Source: UBA1351 sp963677885 (lineage in GTDB: Bacteria; Bacillota; Clostridia; Lachnospirales; Vallitaleaceae). From it: 64,000 nucleotides of DNA. Both the position numbers and the translations under genes were made by a program. Position 1 is the first letter of the stretch. The number at the start of each line of letters is the position of its first letter. Below are positions 8,387-17,194 of this stretch, in pieces. The notes beneath the pieces are model-generated. The model was not told the DNA's origin. It ran no database searches and worked only from the letters and a program-made list of their open reading frames with translations. Location of the stretch: positions 4,030,001 through 4,094,000 of the forward strand of contig OY782500.1 of NCBI GenBank assembly GCA_963677885.1, read 5' to 3'.

Positions 8387-9439
8387 ATGAATTTTCGAAA
8401 AACAGTAATTGATGAAATTTTTAAGTGTTACTCAGTGAATGCATTAAAAGTTGATGGAGATACTCAACTCATATTTGCTGGGGAGGGTCCGGGGTCCTGT
8501 CAGATATTTTCAGGAGATCAATTTTTGGAGAAAAAGGTTTTATGGTCTAATGAAGATGGATTTGGTGGAACCATGTCCATTGTCACACTTTCTGATCAGG
8601 AAGACAGTTTTTTAGTGTCTAAAGGTTTCCACTCTATGGTAGATTCTGAAACCAGTGGCATCTATTTATATCAAAAAGACAGGGATGGCTATAAGGAGAC
8701 CAGGCTTCTATCTATTCCTTATCTGCATCGCTTTGATGTTGTAAGAGCCGGTGACCGTCGTTTTATTATAGCTGCATCTCTTCATGGTGGAAAAACGGAC
8801 AAGGAAGATTGGTCAAAGCCTGGAAAACTCTATTATGCGGTCTTGCCATCTGATTTAGCTGACATAGGCCAGGGTGAACTTGAATTAGAAATTCTTAAGG
8901 AGACTATGTACAAAAATCATGGTTTTAATAAGGGGATCTGGAAAGGCAGGGAGAGTGTTTTTGTTGCCAGTGAAGAAGGTGTAATAGCTGTAACACCCCC
9001 CCTCGAAAATGGAGGTCAGTGGGTGATTGAAGAAATCCTGGACTTTCCTGTAAGTGATATTGCGGTCATAGACCTGGATGAGGATGGAGAGCCTGAACTT
9101 GCTGTTTTATCACCTTTCCATGGGAATCAGTTCAATGTATATAAAAAAGTGGATGGTAACTATGTCAGTGTTTATACTTATCCAAAAGATTTGGATTTTT
9201 ATCATGCCATCTACGCGGATACCTTCAAGGGGGTTCCAAGTTTTGTCATTGGTGCCAGAAAAGAAGACATGGACCTGTATCTGGTTCAAGTTGATAAGAA
9301 AAGGGGCCAAATCATCAGTCATTTAATTGACACAGGCGTTGGCGCAGCTAATGCAAGAATTATTCATACTTCTCAAGGGGATATGATTATGGCTGCCAAT
9401 AGACAGATTAACCAGGCTGCAATTTACCAGGCACTCTAG
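8387..9439 (+). CDS. FG-GAP/VCBS-like beta-propeller protein, function unknown
   Basis: 350 residues, no signal peptide, rich in beta strands with propeller-like repeats. One clear calcium-loop motif, D-L-D-E-D-G-E-P-E-L-A-V (about residue 229), is typical of FG-GAP/VCBS repeats. I do not recognise an enzyme. The start follows GGAGGTAAA. It is 74 bp upstream of a GH13 glucosidase on the same strand and is probably co-transcribed, so a role in carbohydrate recognition or processing is inferred from context only. The absence of a signal peptide is odd, since such propellers are often extracytoplasmic. Confidence 0.75.
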   Translation: MNFRKTVIDEIFKCYSVNALKVDGDTQLIFAGEGPGSCQIFSGDQFLEKKVLWSNEDGFGGTMSIVTLSDQEDSFLVSKGFHSMVDSETSGIYLYQKDRDGYKETRLLSIPYLHRFDVVRAGDRRFIIAASLHGGKTDKEDWSKPGKLYYAVLPSDLADIGQGELELEILKETMYKNHGFNKGIWKGRESVFVASEEGVIAVTPPLENGGQWVIEEILDFPVSDIAVIDLDEDGEPELAVLSPFHGNQFNVYKKVDGNYVSVYTYPKDLDFYHAIYADTFKGVPSFVIGARKEDMDLYLVQVDKKRGQIISHLIDTGVGAANARIIHTSQGDMIMAANRQINQAAIYQAL

Positions 9440-9513
9440 GAGTCTTGCTCCCTTCGGATAGGTGGGGTATAATTAGATTAACAGTTAATTTGCCGATTGA
9501 TCCGGAGGGTGCT

Positions 9514-11388
9514 ATGTATAATCTTGATAGTAGACTGGATGAAGTCCTTAATAATCCTATTGGCAATGATCTTCTAAAGACCATTCTTGAACAACTTCAA
9601 TTACCTGAAATAACCATAAACAATATCGTCATCGGATCCATAAGTCTTCGTATGCTGATGAATTTATCCAAAGGCGCACTTGATGAGCCTTTTTTGCTGA
9701 CTCTTTGTGATATATTAAACCATGAAGAAGCCGACTTTGTTGCCCCCCAAAGTGCTTTTGAAAAGAAGTTTTGGTGGAAGGAAGCTGTTGCTTATCAGAT
9801 CTATCCGAGATCTTTTAAAGACAGTAACTCAGATGGAATTGGTGACATAGGTGGTATTATCATGAAGCTGGATTATCTTCATGATCTAGGGGTTAATCTG
9901 ATTTGGCTTTGCCCGATTTATGATTCTCCTAACGATGATAATGGATATGATATCAGGGATTACTACCGGATTATGGAAGAATTTGGCACCATGGAAGATT
10001 TTGATTTACTCTTGAAGTTGGCTCATGAAAAGGGAATCAGACTTATTATGGATTTGGTCATTAATCATACTTCCGATGAACATCCATGGTTTCTTGAGGC
10101 TCAAAAAAGCAAGGACTCCCCTTTCCGTGATTATTATATATGGAGGGACGGTGAGAAAATTCCTAATAACTGGACTTCTTTTTTTTCAGGGAATGCATGG
10201 AATTATTATGACGATACCAAATCTTATGGTCTCCATCTCTTCAGTAAAAAACAGATGGATTTAAATTGGGAATATGAGCCGATGAGGCGGGAAATATATG
10301 AAATGATTCGATTTTGGCTTAATAAGGGGATTGATGGCTTTCGACTGGATGTTATCAACTTTATTTCCAAAAGACAGGGATTACCGGAAGGTTCTTCCTT
10401 CGTTGGGAACATTATAGGCCAAACTGGAATAGAACACTATTTTTGGGGGCCAAGGCTTCATGACTATCTTCGAGAGATGAACAGGGAGACTTTTTCAAGG
10501 TATGATACCGTAACCATCGGTGAAGCTCCAGGAGTAGGTCTGCATATGGCAGAGCTTCTAACCCATGAATCCAGACATGAACTGGATATGATCTTTACTT
10601 TCGAACATTTGGAAATGCCAGGCAAAAGCCGGGTGGAAACTTATGTTTATGACCTTAATTATCTTAAGCAGATACTGTATAAATGGCAAACCAGGTTTCT
10701 TAAAGGCTGTTGGCAGTCCTTGTTTTACGACAATCACGATAATCCCCGAATGCTTTCAAAGATTGATCCTGACGGGACATATAGAGGGCCTCTGTCCAAG
10801 CTTCTTGCCATGATTCAAATGACTCTAAGGGGGACGCCATTTATCTATCAAGGCCAGGAACTGGGTTTGACCAATGGCATATTTTCTTCCATTGATGACT
10901 TTAGGGATGTAGAGTCCATTAACCTCTATGATGAGTGGAAGGATAAGGGGCTTGATGATGAAGAGATTTTGGAGAAACTGACACCTGGAACCAGAGATCA
11001 TGCCAGACTGGTCATGCCCTGGAACAGGGATCCATATGGTGGCTTTAGTGATGTCAAACCCTGGATTGATGCACCTATGATTCAATCGTCGATTAATGCC
11101 TATGATGAAATTCATGATCCAGATTCAGTCTATCATTTTTTTAGAAGACTTATCCATTTGCGAAAAAAATATCCTACCTTGATTTATGGTGATGTTGACT
11201 TTATTGATATCAATGAAAAAGATTATTTTGCCTATTACAGAAGAGGTGAGGAAACTTTTTTCATAGAAATGAATCTGTCTAGAACCCACCGCTATGCCAA
11301 GGGAAATAAACTTAACCTGATAATGGGAAACTATAAGAAACAGTCGGATTTCCTTAAACCTTATGAATGCAGACTCTATCAAATATAA
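9514..11388 (+). CDS. GH13 alpha-glucosidase / oligo-1,6-glucosidase with N-terminal helical domain
   Basis: 624 residues from the ATG at 9514, which has the site GGAGGGTGCT; an in-frame ATG at 9445 lacks one. Residues about 1-75 form a small helical domain (NNPIGNDLLKTIL, SLRMLMNLS) before the GH13 barrel, which begins at W-W-K-E-A-V-A-Y-Q-I-Y-P. Catalytic motifs: DLVINHTS, GFRLDV with nucleophile Asp279, TIGEAPG with acid Glu337, NHDNPR with Asp409. The barrel is that of GH13 oligo-1,6-glucosidases, which hydrolyse short alpha-glucosides in the cytoplasm; there is no signal peptide. The N-terminal extension is absent from classical MalL-type enzymes. It ends 2 bp from the convergent AraC gene. 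Confidence 0.9.
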   Translation: MYNLDSRLDEVLNNPIGNDLLKTILEQLQLPEITINNIVIGSISLRMLMNLSKGALDEPFLLTLCDILNHEEADFVAPQSAFEKKFWWKEAVAYQIYPRSFKDSNSDGIGDIGGIIMKLDYLHDLGVNLIWLCPIYDSPNDDNGYDIRDYYRIMEEFGTMEDFDLLLKLAHEKGIRLIMDLVINHTSDEHPWFLEAQKSKDSPFRDYYIWRDGEKIPNNWTSFFSGNAWNYYDDTKSYGLHLFSKKQMDLNWEYEPMRREIYEMIRFWLNKGIDGFRLDVINFISKRQGLPEGSSFVGNIIGQTGIEHYFWGPRLHDYLREMNRETFSRYDTVTIGEAPGVGLHMAELLTHESRHELDMIFTFEHLEMPGKSRVETYVYDLNYLKQILYKWQTRFLKGCWQSLFYDNHDNPRMLSKIDPDGTYRGPLSKLLAMIQMTLRGTPFIYQGQELGLTNGIFSSIDDFRDVESINLYDEWKDKGLDDEEILEKLTPGTRDHARLVMPWNRDPYGGFSDVKPWIDAPMIQSSINAYDEIHDPDSVYHFFRRLIHLRKKYPTLIYGDVDFIDINEKDYFAYYRRGEETFFIEMNLSRTHRYAKGNKLNLIMGNYKKQSDFLKPYECRLYQI

Positions 11389-11390
11389 AA

Positions 11391-12059
11391 CTAAATATTA
11401 TGCTTTCCACGAAATTGCTTCGGGGTTATCCCCCGGAGCCTTTTAAATGTTCGGGTAAAATGACTCTGGTCATGAAAACCCAGGGAAAGCGCTATGTCTG
11501 AATAGGACATTTTAGTACTGGTTAAGAAGAAGTCTGCACGTTCCATTTTTAGCATCATATGGTACTGCATAATGGTTGAATCCATGGTTTTCTTAAAAAC
11601 CTTGACCAGGTGACTTTTGGATGTGCCAAGTACCTGGGATAATTCATCCAGGCTGACTTTTTTATGAAGATTAATATAGAGGTAATTCATGATGTGGTTG
11701 ACGTTGAGGTCATCTGTCTTTCGGTGTTGAATAATAAAAAGCTGAAAGTATTCATGAATAATTTTTTTCTCAAAAGTCTGGAAGGCTTGGAGATCGTCAT
11801 AATCCCAAACTAAATCAATCATAAACTCAGTCTTGGCAAAAATAGTTTCAGAGGAATAGCCGTCTTTGACTATAAGTCTGCTAAGGAGGGTGAGAATCAG
11901 AATAAAATTCAATTTCATATGGTCTAGAGGGACTTCATCCCTGCGGTCCTGGTCCTGCCATAGATCAATAAGATTATCTAGAGCCCTAATATTTTGGTGT
12001 TGAAAATAAAATAAAAAGGCTTCTTCGTCAATATTTTTCAAGCGATGTTTAAAACCCAT
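11391..12059 (-). CDS. AraC family transcriptional regulator
   Basis: 222 residues: an N-terminal effector or oligomerisation region (1-115) of no recognised family and a C-terminal AraC DNA-binding domain with two helix-turn-helix motifs (VSLDELSQVLGTSKSHLVKVF and YSDIALSLGFHDQSHFTRTF). It stands divergently to the GH13_20 gene and converges 2 bp from the glucosidase gene, so it is probably the local activator of alpha-glucan use. Tandem 20-bp direct repeats in the divergent promoter are candidate binding sites. No cupin motif was seen in the N-terminal part, so the ligand is open. Confidence 0.9.
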   Translation of the reverse strand: MGFKHRLKNIDEEAFLFYFQHQNIRALDNLIDLWQDQDRRDEVPLDHMKLNFILILTLLSRLIVKDGYSSETIFAKTEFMIDLVWDYDDLQAFQTFEKKIIHEYFQLFIIQHRKTDDLNVNHIMNYLYINLHKKVSLDELSQVLGTSKSHLVKVFKKTMDSTIMQYHMMLKMERADFFLTSTKMSYSDIALSLGFHDQSHFTRTFKRLRGITPKQFRGKHNI

Positions 12060-12144
12060 ACTCCCGGTACCTCGTTGGATATTGATTTTTTAAGGAAAAT
12101 AGTGGTGTTTTTATTTGTGTGAAATTTGATAATTGTCTCAATTT

Positions 12145-12184
12145 GATTATATTATACAATAGAAGATTATATTCTACAATAAAA
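12145..12184. promoter_or_regulatory. Tandem 20-bp direct repeat, candidate AraC-family operator
   Basis: Two abutting copies of GATTATATTNTACAATANAA (12145-12164 and 12165-12184) with two differences. A 20-bp period equals about two helical turns, matching the half-site spacing used by AraC proteins. It lies 85-125 bp upstream of both divergent genes. Confidence 0.6.
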
Positions 12185-12266
12185 TGTGATAGAAAGGCTT
12201 ATGATAGACCTTGTAACGAATATGAAGAAGACGAGAGAAGTTTCGTAAGCGATTTGGAGGTTTAAT

Positions 12267-14033
12267 ATGATTACAAGAGGTGGCCTGTACCATCAACCCA
12301 AAAGCAATTTATCTTATGGTTATAATAAAGACACCCTGCATTTAAGATTTCGAGCCCTAAAAGGTGAGGTTAAGGAAGCAAAATGTATTATTGGCGATCC
12401 TTTTATGTGGGAAGCCGGTGGAGCCGGTGGAAATCTGGAAGCAGCCAGTGCCAGCGGTTGGAAAAGCAGGACTTTGGTCATGCAAAAAGAAGTGGAGACA
12501 GACTACCATGATTATTTCTTTGTTGAAATAAAAGGCGGTTCTAAAAGATCACGTTATGCCTTTGAACTTATAGGGTATGATGACCATATACTTTTAGGTG
12601 AACGAAGAATTGTTGATCTTGGAGATGGGATGAATCAGGGTGCCCTTTCTGATATTTCTAACTTTTATTGTTTTCCCTATTTGAATGGCATTGATACTTT
12701 GATGGTTCCCGATTGGGTGAAAGATACGATTTGGTATCAGATTTTTCCGGATAGGTTCAGAAACGGTGATAAGTCCAATGACCCTGAACAAACAGAAAAC
12801 TGGGGGAATGAACCGGATAATTACAATTATTTTGGTGGTGATATTGCCGGGATTATTGAAAAACTAGATTATCTGGAAGACCTGGGGATTACCGGAATAC
12901 ATTTTTGCCCCTTATTTAAGGGCGACACCAACCATAAATATCAAACGACGGATTATAAAAAAATTGACCCTATGTTCGGAACCAATGAACTTTTCTCCCA
13001 GTTGGTCGAGGAAGCCCACAGCCGTGGTATAAAGATTATGCTGGATGCCGTTTTTAATCACGTCGGTATCAACCATCCCTTTTTTCAGGACGTACTTGAA
13101 AAAGGGCAAGAGTCCCGGTATTTTAATTGGTTCAACATTAATAAACTGCCTATAAAATACGGTAACTATGAAACCTTTTCCACGATTGGTGAAATGCCCA
13201 GGGTGAACCTTGAGTGCAGGGAAGCCTTGGAATATTTTGTTGAAGTGGGAAAATACTGGATAGAAAACTTTAATATCGATGGTTGGAGGCTGGATGTAGC
13301 CAATGAAGTAACCCATGATTTTTGGAAGGCCTTTAGACGTGAATTGAAAGCCCTAAAACCGGACCTCTATATTGTTGGTGAAGTCTGGCACGATGCAACA
13401 CCTTGGATTCAAGGAGATCAATACGATGCGGTTATGCATTATCCCTTGACGGATGCCTGCCTACGCTATTTTGCCAAGGAGAATATGGATAAGGAAGCAT
13501 TTATCCATCAGACCAACCATCTTTTGGTACACTATCAAAAAAATGCTATTGAAAACTCCTACAATATATTAGACAGTCATGACACCAGCCGGTTCATCCA
13601 CGAATGTGGAAATGATCACCGTAAGCTCCTGCAAGCCTATCTTTTCCTGTTTACCCATCCCGGATGTCCTTCTATCTATTATGGTGATGAAATTGGTATG
13701 ACAGGTCAGCAGGGTATGGGAATGGAACTTCACCGAAGGTGTATGATATGGAAGGAAGACCAGTGGAACCAAGACTTGCTTGATAAAATGAAGGACCTTA
13801 TCGATTTCAGAAAAACTAACCAGGCTACAAAACTATCAGTAATCACTTGGCTGGATTATGACCAGAACATATTGGCTTATCAACGTGGAAATATGACAGT
13901 GATCATGAACAGAACCAATGCATCTATTTGTATTGAAGGCCCTTCACTGGACCTGGAACCATACGGCTATGTTATTTATGTTGATGACAAACAGGTTCTT
14001 GGAAGTATGAAAGTCCTCCATAAGGCCTCTTAA
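12267..14033 (+). CDS. GH13_20 neopullulanase / cyclomaltodextrinase / maltogenic amylase
   Basis: 588 residues. Residues about 1-125 are the CBM34-like N-terminal beta domain (dimerisation) typical of this subfamily, then the barrel from W-Y-Q-I-F-P-D-R-F-R-N-G-D. Catalytic motifs: DAVFNHVG, GWRLDV with Asp343, VGEVWHDA with Glu372, LDSHDTSR with Asp439; a short C-terminal beta domain ends the protein. Such enzymes cleave cyclodextrins, pullulan and maltodextrins in the cytoplasm, which fits the absence of a signal peptide. Start after TTGGAGGTTTAAT. Together with the upstream glucosidase it would convert imported maltodextrin to glucose. No transporter for the substrate is in the window. 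Confidence 0.93.
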   Translation: MITRGGLYHQPKSNLSYGYNKDTLHLRFRALKGEVKEAKCIIGDPFMWEAGGAGGNLEAASASGWKSRTLVMQKEVETDYHDYFFVEIKGGSKRSRYAFELIGYDDHILLGERRIVDLGDGMNQGALSDISNFYCFPYLNGIDTLMVPDWVKDTIWYQIFPDRFRNGDKSNDPEQTENWGNEPDNYNYFGGDIAGIIEKLDYLEDLGITGIHFCPLFKGDTNHKYQTTDYKKIDPMFGTNELFSQLVEEAHSRGIKIMLDAVFNHVGINHPFFQDVLEKGQESRYFNWFNINKLPIKYGNYETFSTIGEMPRVNLECREALEYFVEVGKYWIENFNIDGWRLDVANEVTHDFWKAFRRELKALKPDLYIVGEVWHDATPWIQGDQYDAVMHYPLTDACLRYFAKENMDKEAFIHQTNHLLVHYQKNAIENSYNILDSHDTSRFIHECGNDHRKLLQAYLFLFTHPGCPSIYYGDEIGMTGQQGMGMELHRRCMIWKEDQWNQDLLDKMKDLIDFRKTNQATKLSVITWLDYDQNILAYQRGNMTVIMNRTNASICIEGPSLDLEPYGYVIYVDDKQVLGSMKVLHKAS

Positions 14034-14074
14034 GAAATATATCTATACATTTTATCTCTCTGTTGTATAATAAG

Positions 14075-14107
14075 GATGCATAAGCTTGAGTCGTCAGCTT
14101 ATGCATC
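14075..14107 (+). promoter_or_regulatory. 12-bp inverted repeat at the predicted 5' end of the HAD transcript
   Basis: GATGCATAAGCT (14075-14086), 9-nt loop, AGCTTATGCATC (14096-14107), perfect. It begins 4 bp after a TATAAT (14066-14071), so it would form a hairpin at the very 5' end of the mRNA or act as an operator. No U-tract follows. Confidence 0.6.
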
Positions 14108-14138
14108 AGAAATTATGACGATTTATGAGGAGCTTAAA

Positions 14139-15038
14139 ATGAAATATAAAATGTTAGTCTTGGACATGGATGGTACACTCTTAAGTGAAGACCAGACCAT
14201 CAGTCTTAAAAATAAAGAAGCAATCCATCGTGCCAGACAAGCAGGTATTCATGTAGTACTTGCTTCCGGAAGGCATTTTAATGGGTTGCTTTCATATATT
14301 AAAGAGTTGGATTTACTTGGTCCAGATTGTTTCAGTGTTTCCTGCAGCGGCGCTGTGGTGACCCATAATGCCAGTGGTAGGGTTATTTACGAGGAACATA
14401 TAGACCCTATGGATGTGGTGGAGCTGTATGAATCATGTGAGAACCTTGGACTTGACCTGTGCGGATATACCCATGAAGGATTGGTCCTTCAACATGAAAG
14501 TCTTTTTTCAAGGTATGACAGTATAGCCAACCAGTCGCCCCTAATTCACGTGGATTTTTCCAGGGTCAACAAGGAACTTTTGATTTATAAAATGAATATC
14601 ATTAATGAAAGTCCGGTTAACAGGCAGGAGATTATTGATTATTTTCCCAGGATGACTTTAGAGGATTATTCAGTAAGAGATAAGGGGCCTTTTCATGAAA
14701 ACCTATTGAACGAGTTGTGGAGACTGCCGGAAAATATTAGAGAATCCTATAACATTGTTCGCCCCCTTCCTTTTATAGCGGAGCTTTTTCACAAACACAG
14801 CAACAAGGCTGTAGGGATGGAAGCAATTGCCAGTCGCTTAGGTCTGGGACTTGACCAAGTAGTGGCCATAGGGGATTCAGGCAATGATGTCCATATGTTG
14901 GAAGAGGCCGGTCTTGGTATCGCCATGGAAAATGCAAGAGATGAAGCCAAAGCTGCAGCAGATGTGATAACCTTATCCAATGATGATCATGGGGTTGCAG
15001 AGGCAATTTTCAGGTTTTTACTTAAGGATGAGGAATAA
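14139..15038 (+). CDS. Cof-type HAD-IIB phosphatase
   Basis: 299 residues. HAD motif I DMDGT (nucleophile and acid Asp), motif II in L-A-S-G-R, the Cof-type cap domain in the middle, and motif IV GDSGNDVHML. Family members dephosphorylate sugar phosphates, flavin or pyridoxal phosphate; specificity is not predictable. Start at 14139 has GAGGAGCTTAAA; an in-frame ATG at 14076 lies inside a hairpin and has no site. Its location after the GH13 genes makes a sugar-phosphate substrate plausible, but it appears to have its own promoter. Confidence 0.9.
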   Translation: MKYKMLVLDMDGTLLSEDQTISLKNKEAIHRARQAGIHVVLASGRHFNGLLSYIKELDLLGPDCFSVSCSGAVVTHNASGRVIYEEHIDPMDVVELYESCENLGLDLCGYTHEGLVLQHESLFSRYDSIANQSPLIHVDFSRVNKELLIYKMNIINESPVNRQEIIDYFPRMTLEDYSVRDKGPFHENLLNELWRLPENIRESYNIVRPLPFIAELFHKHSNKAVGMEAIASRLGLGLDQVVAIGDSGNDVHMLEEAGLGIAMENARDEAKAAADVITLSNDDHGVAEAIFRFLLKDEE

Positions 15039-15169
15039 TAAAATATGAACAAGTGTCATTTTTATGACTAGAGAGATCATATAAATGGTGTATAAAAGAG
15101 AAAAAACAATATAAAAATATAAGAATTTCTTAAATGTTGTAAACAAATATGAACAATCTCCTGACATTG

Positions 15170-15198
15170 TTGAGAAATGTCTATCTTTTTGCTATAAT
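15170..15198 (+). promoter_or_regulatory. Sigma-A promoter of the M23 peptidase gene
   Basis: TTGAGA, 17-nt spacer, TATAAT, about 55 bp upstream of the start codon. Confidence 0.7.
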
Positions 15199-15252
15199 CT
15201 AGACTAATGAGAAAAGAAGTAAAGATGCTAGAAGGCATATAGTGGAGGAAAC

Positions 15253-16722
15253 ATGAAAAACCATATTATAAATTGGATTCGAAAATTCCCGCAGATAAGA
15301 TATTTTGTCGTAGCTCTCCTTGTGGTCCTTACAGGTGTGGGTATATTTTCAATCGGTATCGGAAATGAATCAACTCAGGTGGCTCTTAATGAGCCTGAGC
15401 CTGAAAAAAGTGATACTGTTACTGCTCATCCTCTTAAGAATACTGCAATTGATGCATATGGTTTAAGTCTGGAAACGTTTTACGCTGACCAGGCTACCAC
15501 TGAGCCGGTATATTACAATTTATGTGTTTCCGGTAGTTCTGATGAAGAAATTACCATGACTTTTGAGTCTAAAGAAGCATTGGAATTGGCTCTTAAGATT
15601 GTTCAAGAGGAAGCCCTGGGTGATGGTTACGAAACCCAGGCCAAAGTTCAGCTAACTGATGAAGGCTTTCGTGTTGAATCGACAGCAACTAAGAAATACT
15701 CCTTAAAAGGGATCATCAATGATTATTCCCTTTCAACGAGCGGAGCCACATCAGAAAGTCCGGCAGGAGCTGACCTTCCTGAAATCGTCACTCCAGAGAT
15801 TCTTGATGGTGAAGAAGCCAGTCTTCATTTTTATGAAGATGTTACCATAAGACCACTTGTTGACAAAGATGCCAATCTGGTTACCGCCGTCGAAGGAGCA
15901 GAGATTCTCAATAGAAGCAACCAACAACCGGCAACATATGAAGTTCAGTCCGGTGATTCACCTTATACGATTGCCTTGGAATATGATATGAGTCTTGAAG
16001 AACTCTATGCAATTAACGAAGGACTTGAAGAAAAAGCCAAAGGTCTCAAAGTTGGTGATCTTGTAACCGTTGAAGTTCTTCAACCTAAGTTATCTGTTGT
16101 TATTGAAGAAGAAATTACCTATTATGACAGCATCGAAAAAGGTATTGATTATCAAGAAGATGATACAATTTACAAGACCGTTGAAAAAGAAGCAGATCCT
16201 GGTTACGACGGTACCAAAGAAGTGAGAGCCATTGTCCAAACCATGAATGGTGAGGAAATCGGTCGAATCATTCTCGAGGAAAAAGTAGTGTCTGAACCTA
16301 AGAACGCCTTGGTTCTTGTTGGAACTAAAGCCTTACCGGAAGTAGGGCCTGTTGGGAATTTTATATATCCATTAAAAAGCTATATTATTACGTCGCCTTT
16401 TGGCAGTCGTTGGGGTTCCTTCCATCGAGGTGTGGATTTTGCTGCAGATTATGGAGTGACCATCTATGCTGCTGATGGAGGTATCGTTACCGTTTCTGGA
16501 TGGAGTGGCGGCTACGGATATATGGTTGAAATCGATCATCAAGACGGAAGGGTAACAAGATATGCCCATTGTAGTGATCTATTGGTTTCAGAAGGCCAGG
16601 AAGTAGGACAAGGCCAGCCAATTGCTGAACTTGGTAACTCCGGCAACTCTACTGGGCCTCATGTTCATTTTGAAATCAGTATCGACGGTACCTTGGTTAA
16701 TCCATTGGATTATTTAAAATAA
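15253..16722 (+). CDS. LysM-G5-M23 peptidoglycan endopeptidase
   Basis: 489 residues, envelope protein. Residues about 18-38 form a single membrane/signal-anchor helix; a long region without a recognised domain follows, then LysM (about 229-275, YEVQSGDSPYTIALEY), a G5 domain (about 280-355) and the M23 domain (about 370-489). Zinc ligands and catalytic residues visible: His391 and Asp395 in FHRGVDFAAD, His470 and His472 in HVHFE. This architecture is standard for Firmicute cell-wall hydrolases acting on peptide cross-links. Start after GTGGAGGAAAC; monocistronic between its promoter and the terminator at 16733. Confidence 0.93.
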   Translation: MKNHIINWIRKFPQIRYFVVALLVVLTGVGIFSIGIGNESTQVALNEPEPEKSDTVTAHPLKNTAIDAYGLSLETFYADQATTEPVYYNLCVSGSSDEEITMTFESKEALELALKIVQEEALGDGYETQAKVQLTDEGFRVESTATKKYSLKGIINDYSLSTSGATSESPAGADLPEIVTPEILDGEEASLHFYEDVTIRPLVDKDANLVTAVEGAEILNRSNQQPATYEVQSGDSPYTIALEYDMSLEELYAINEGLEEKAKGLKVGDLVTVEVLQPKLSVVIEEEITYYDSIEKGIDYQEDDTIYKTVEKEADPGYDGTKEVRAIVQTMNGEEIGRIILEEKVVSEPKNALVLVGTKALPEVGPVGNFIYPLKSYIITSPFGSRWGSFHRGVDFAADYGVTIYAADGGIVTVSGWSGGYGYMVEIDHQDGRVTRYAHCSDLLVSEGQEVGQGQPIAELGNSGNSTGPHVHFEISIDGTLVNPLDYLK

Positions 16723-16732
16723 TTATGAGTTG

Positions 16733-16774
16733 AGCAGTATTTTCCATAAGTTGTGGAAAGTACTGCTTTTTTGA
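16733..16774 (+). terminator. Terminator of the M23 gene
   Basis: AGCAGTA-TTTTCCA / TGGAAAG-TACTGCT with a TTTTTT tail. Confidence 0.85.
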
Positions 16775-16799
16775 TTTGTAAGATATTACGCTGAATGTA

Positions 16800-16878
16800 G
16801 CATCATGTTTAAAAACCAACATGATGCGCTAAGGAGAATTTCTCGCCACAGGCGAGAGTGTCGAAGACACTCTTTTTG
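16800..16878 (+). ncRNA. Candidate three-hairpin RNA element with AAGGAGAA linker (diverged copy)
   Basis: H1 GCATCATGTT/AACATGATGC (10 bp), linker GCTAAGGAGAATT, H2 TCTCGCC-ACA-GGCGAGA, H3 AGAGTGTC-GAA-GACACTCT followed by TTTTT. The order (H1, AAGGAGAA linker, H2, H3 plus U-tract) is the same as in the tandem repeats at 34701-34890, though the stem sequences differ. It may be a small RNA or a leader ending in a terminator. No family was recognised. Confidence 0.45.
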
Positions 16879-16940
16879 ATGAATAAAAATCTGTCATAAT
16901 GTAATGACAAGCCTTTGTTGAATGTGTCCAAAATTGCACA

Positions 16941-16978
16941 ATATGTAGTATGGCCTATTGAAAAAACTTACTACATAT
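16941..16978. promoter_or_regulatory. 10-bp inverted repeat upstream of the small-peptide gene
   Basis: ATATGTAGTA (16941-16950) and TACTACATAT (16969-16978), 18-bp spacer. The left half belongs to a 15-nt word, ACAATATGTAGTATG, that recurs at the -10 of the deoxynucleoside kinase promoter (33830-33844). Candidate operator. Confidence 0.45.
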
Positions 16979-17194
16979 AGTAAAATTATAAAAGAATTTT
17001 TGGTTTTGAGGTTATGAATAGAAATAGCAATTCCGATATAGATAATGGTTAAGTCAATGAGGATGAATCATAGATGGATTAATAGACTGACCCATGCAGA
17101 ACAGGATGCTCACGCTACATTGTCTTTAAACCGACTTCGATTAACTTATTCAACAGACGTTGAACTACTAGATTGGGTGAAAAGGAGATTACAC

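Noticed and set aside
17045..17194. Longer 107-residue version of the small Cys peptide
   Set aside because: No ribosome site at 17045; the strong site AAAAGGAG is placed for the ATG at 17195.
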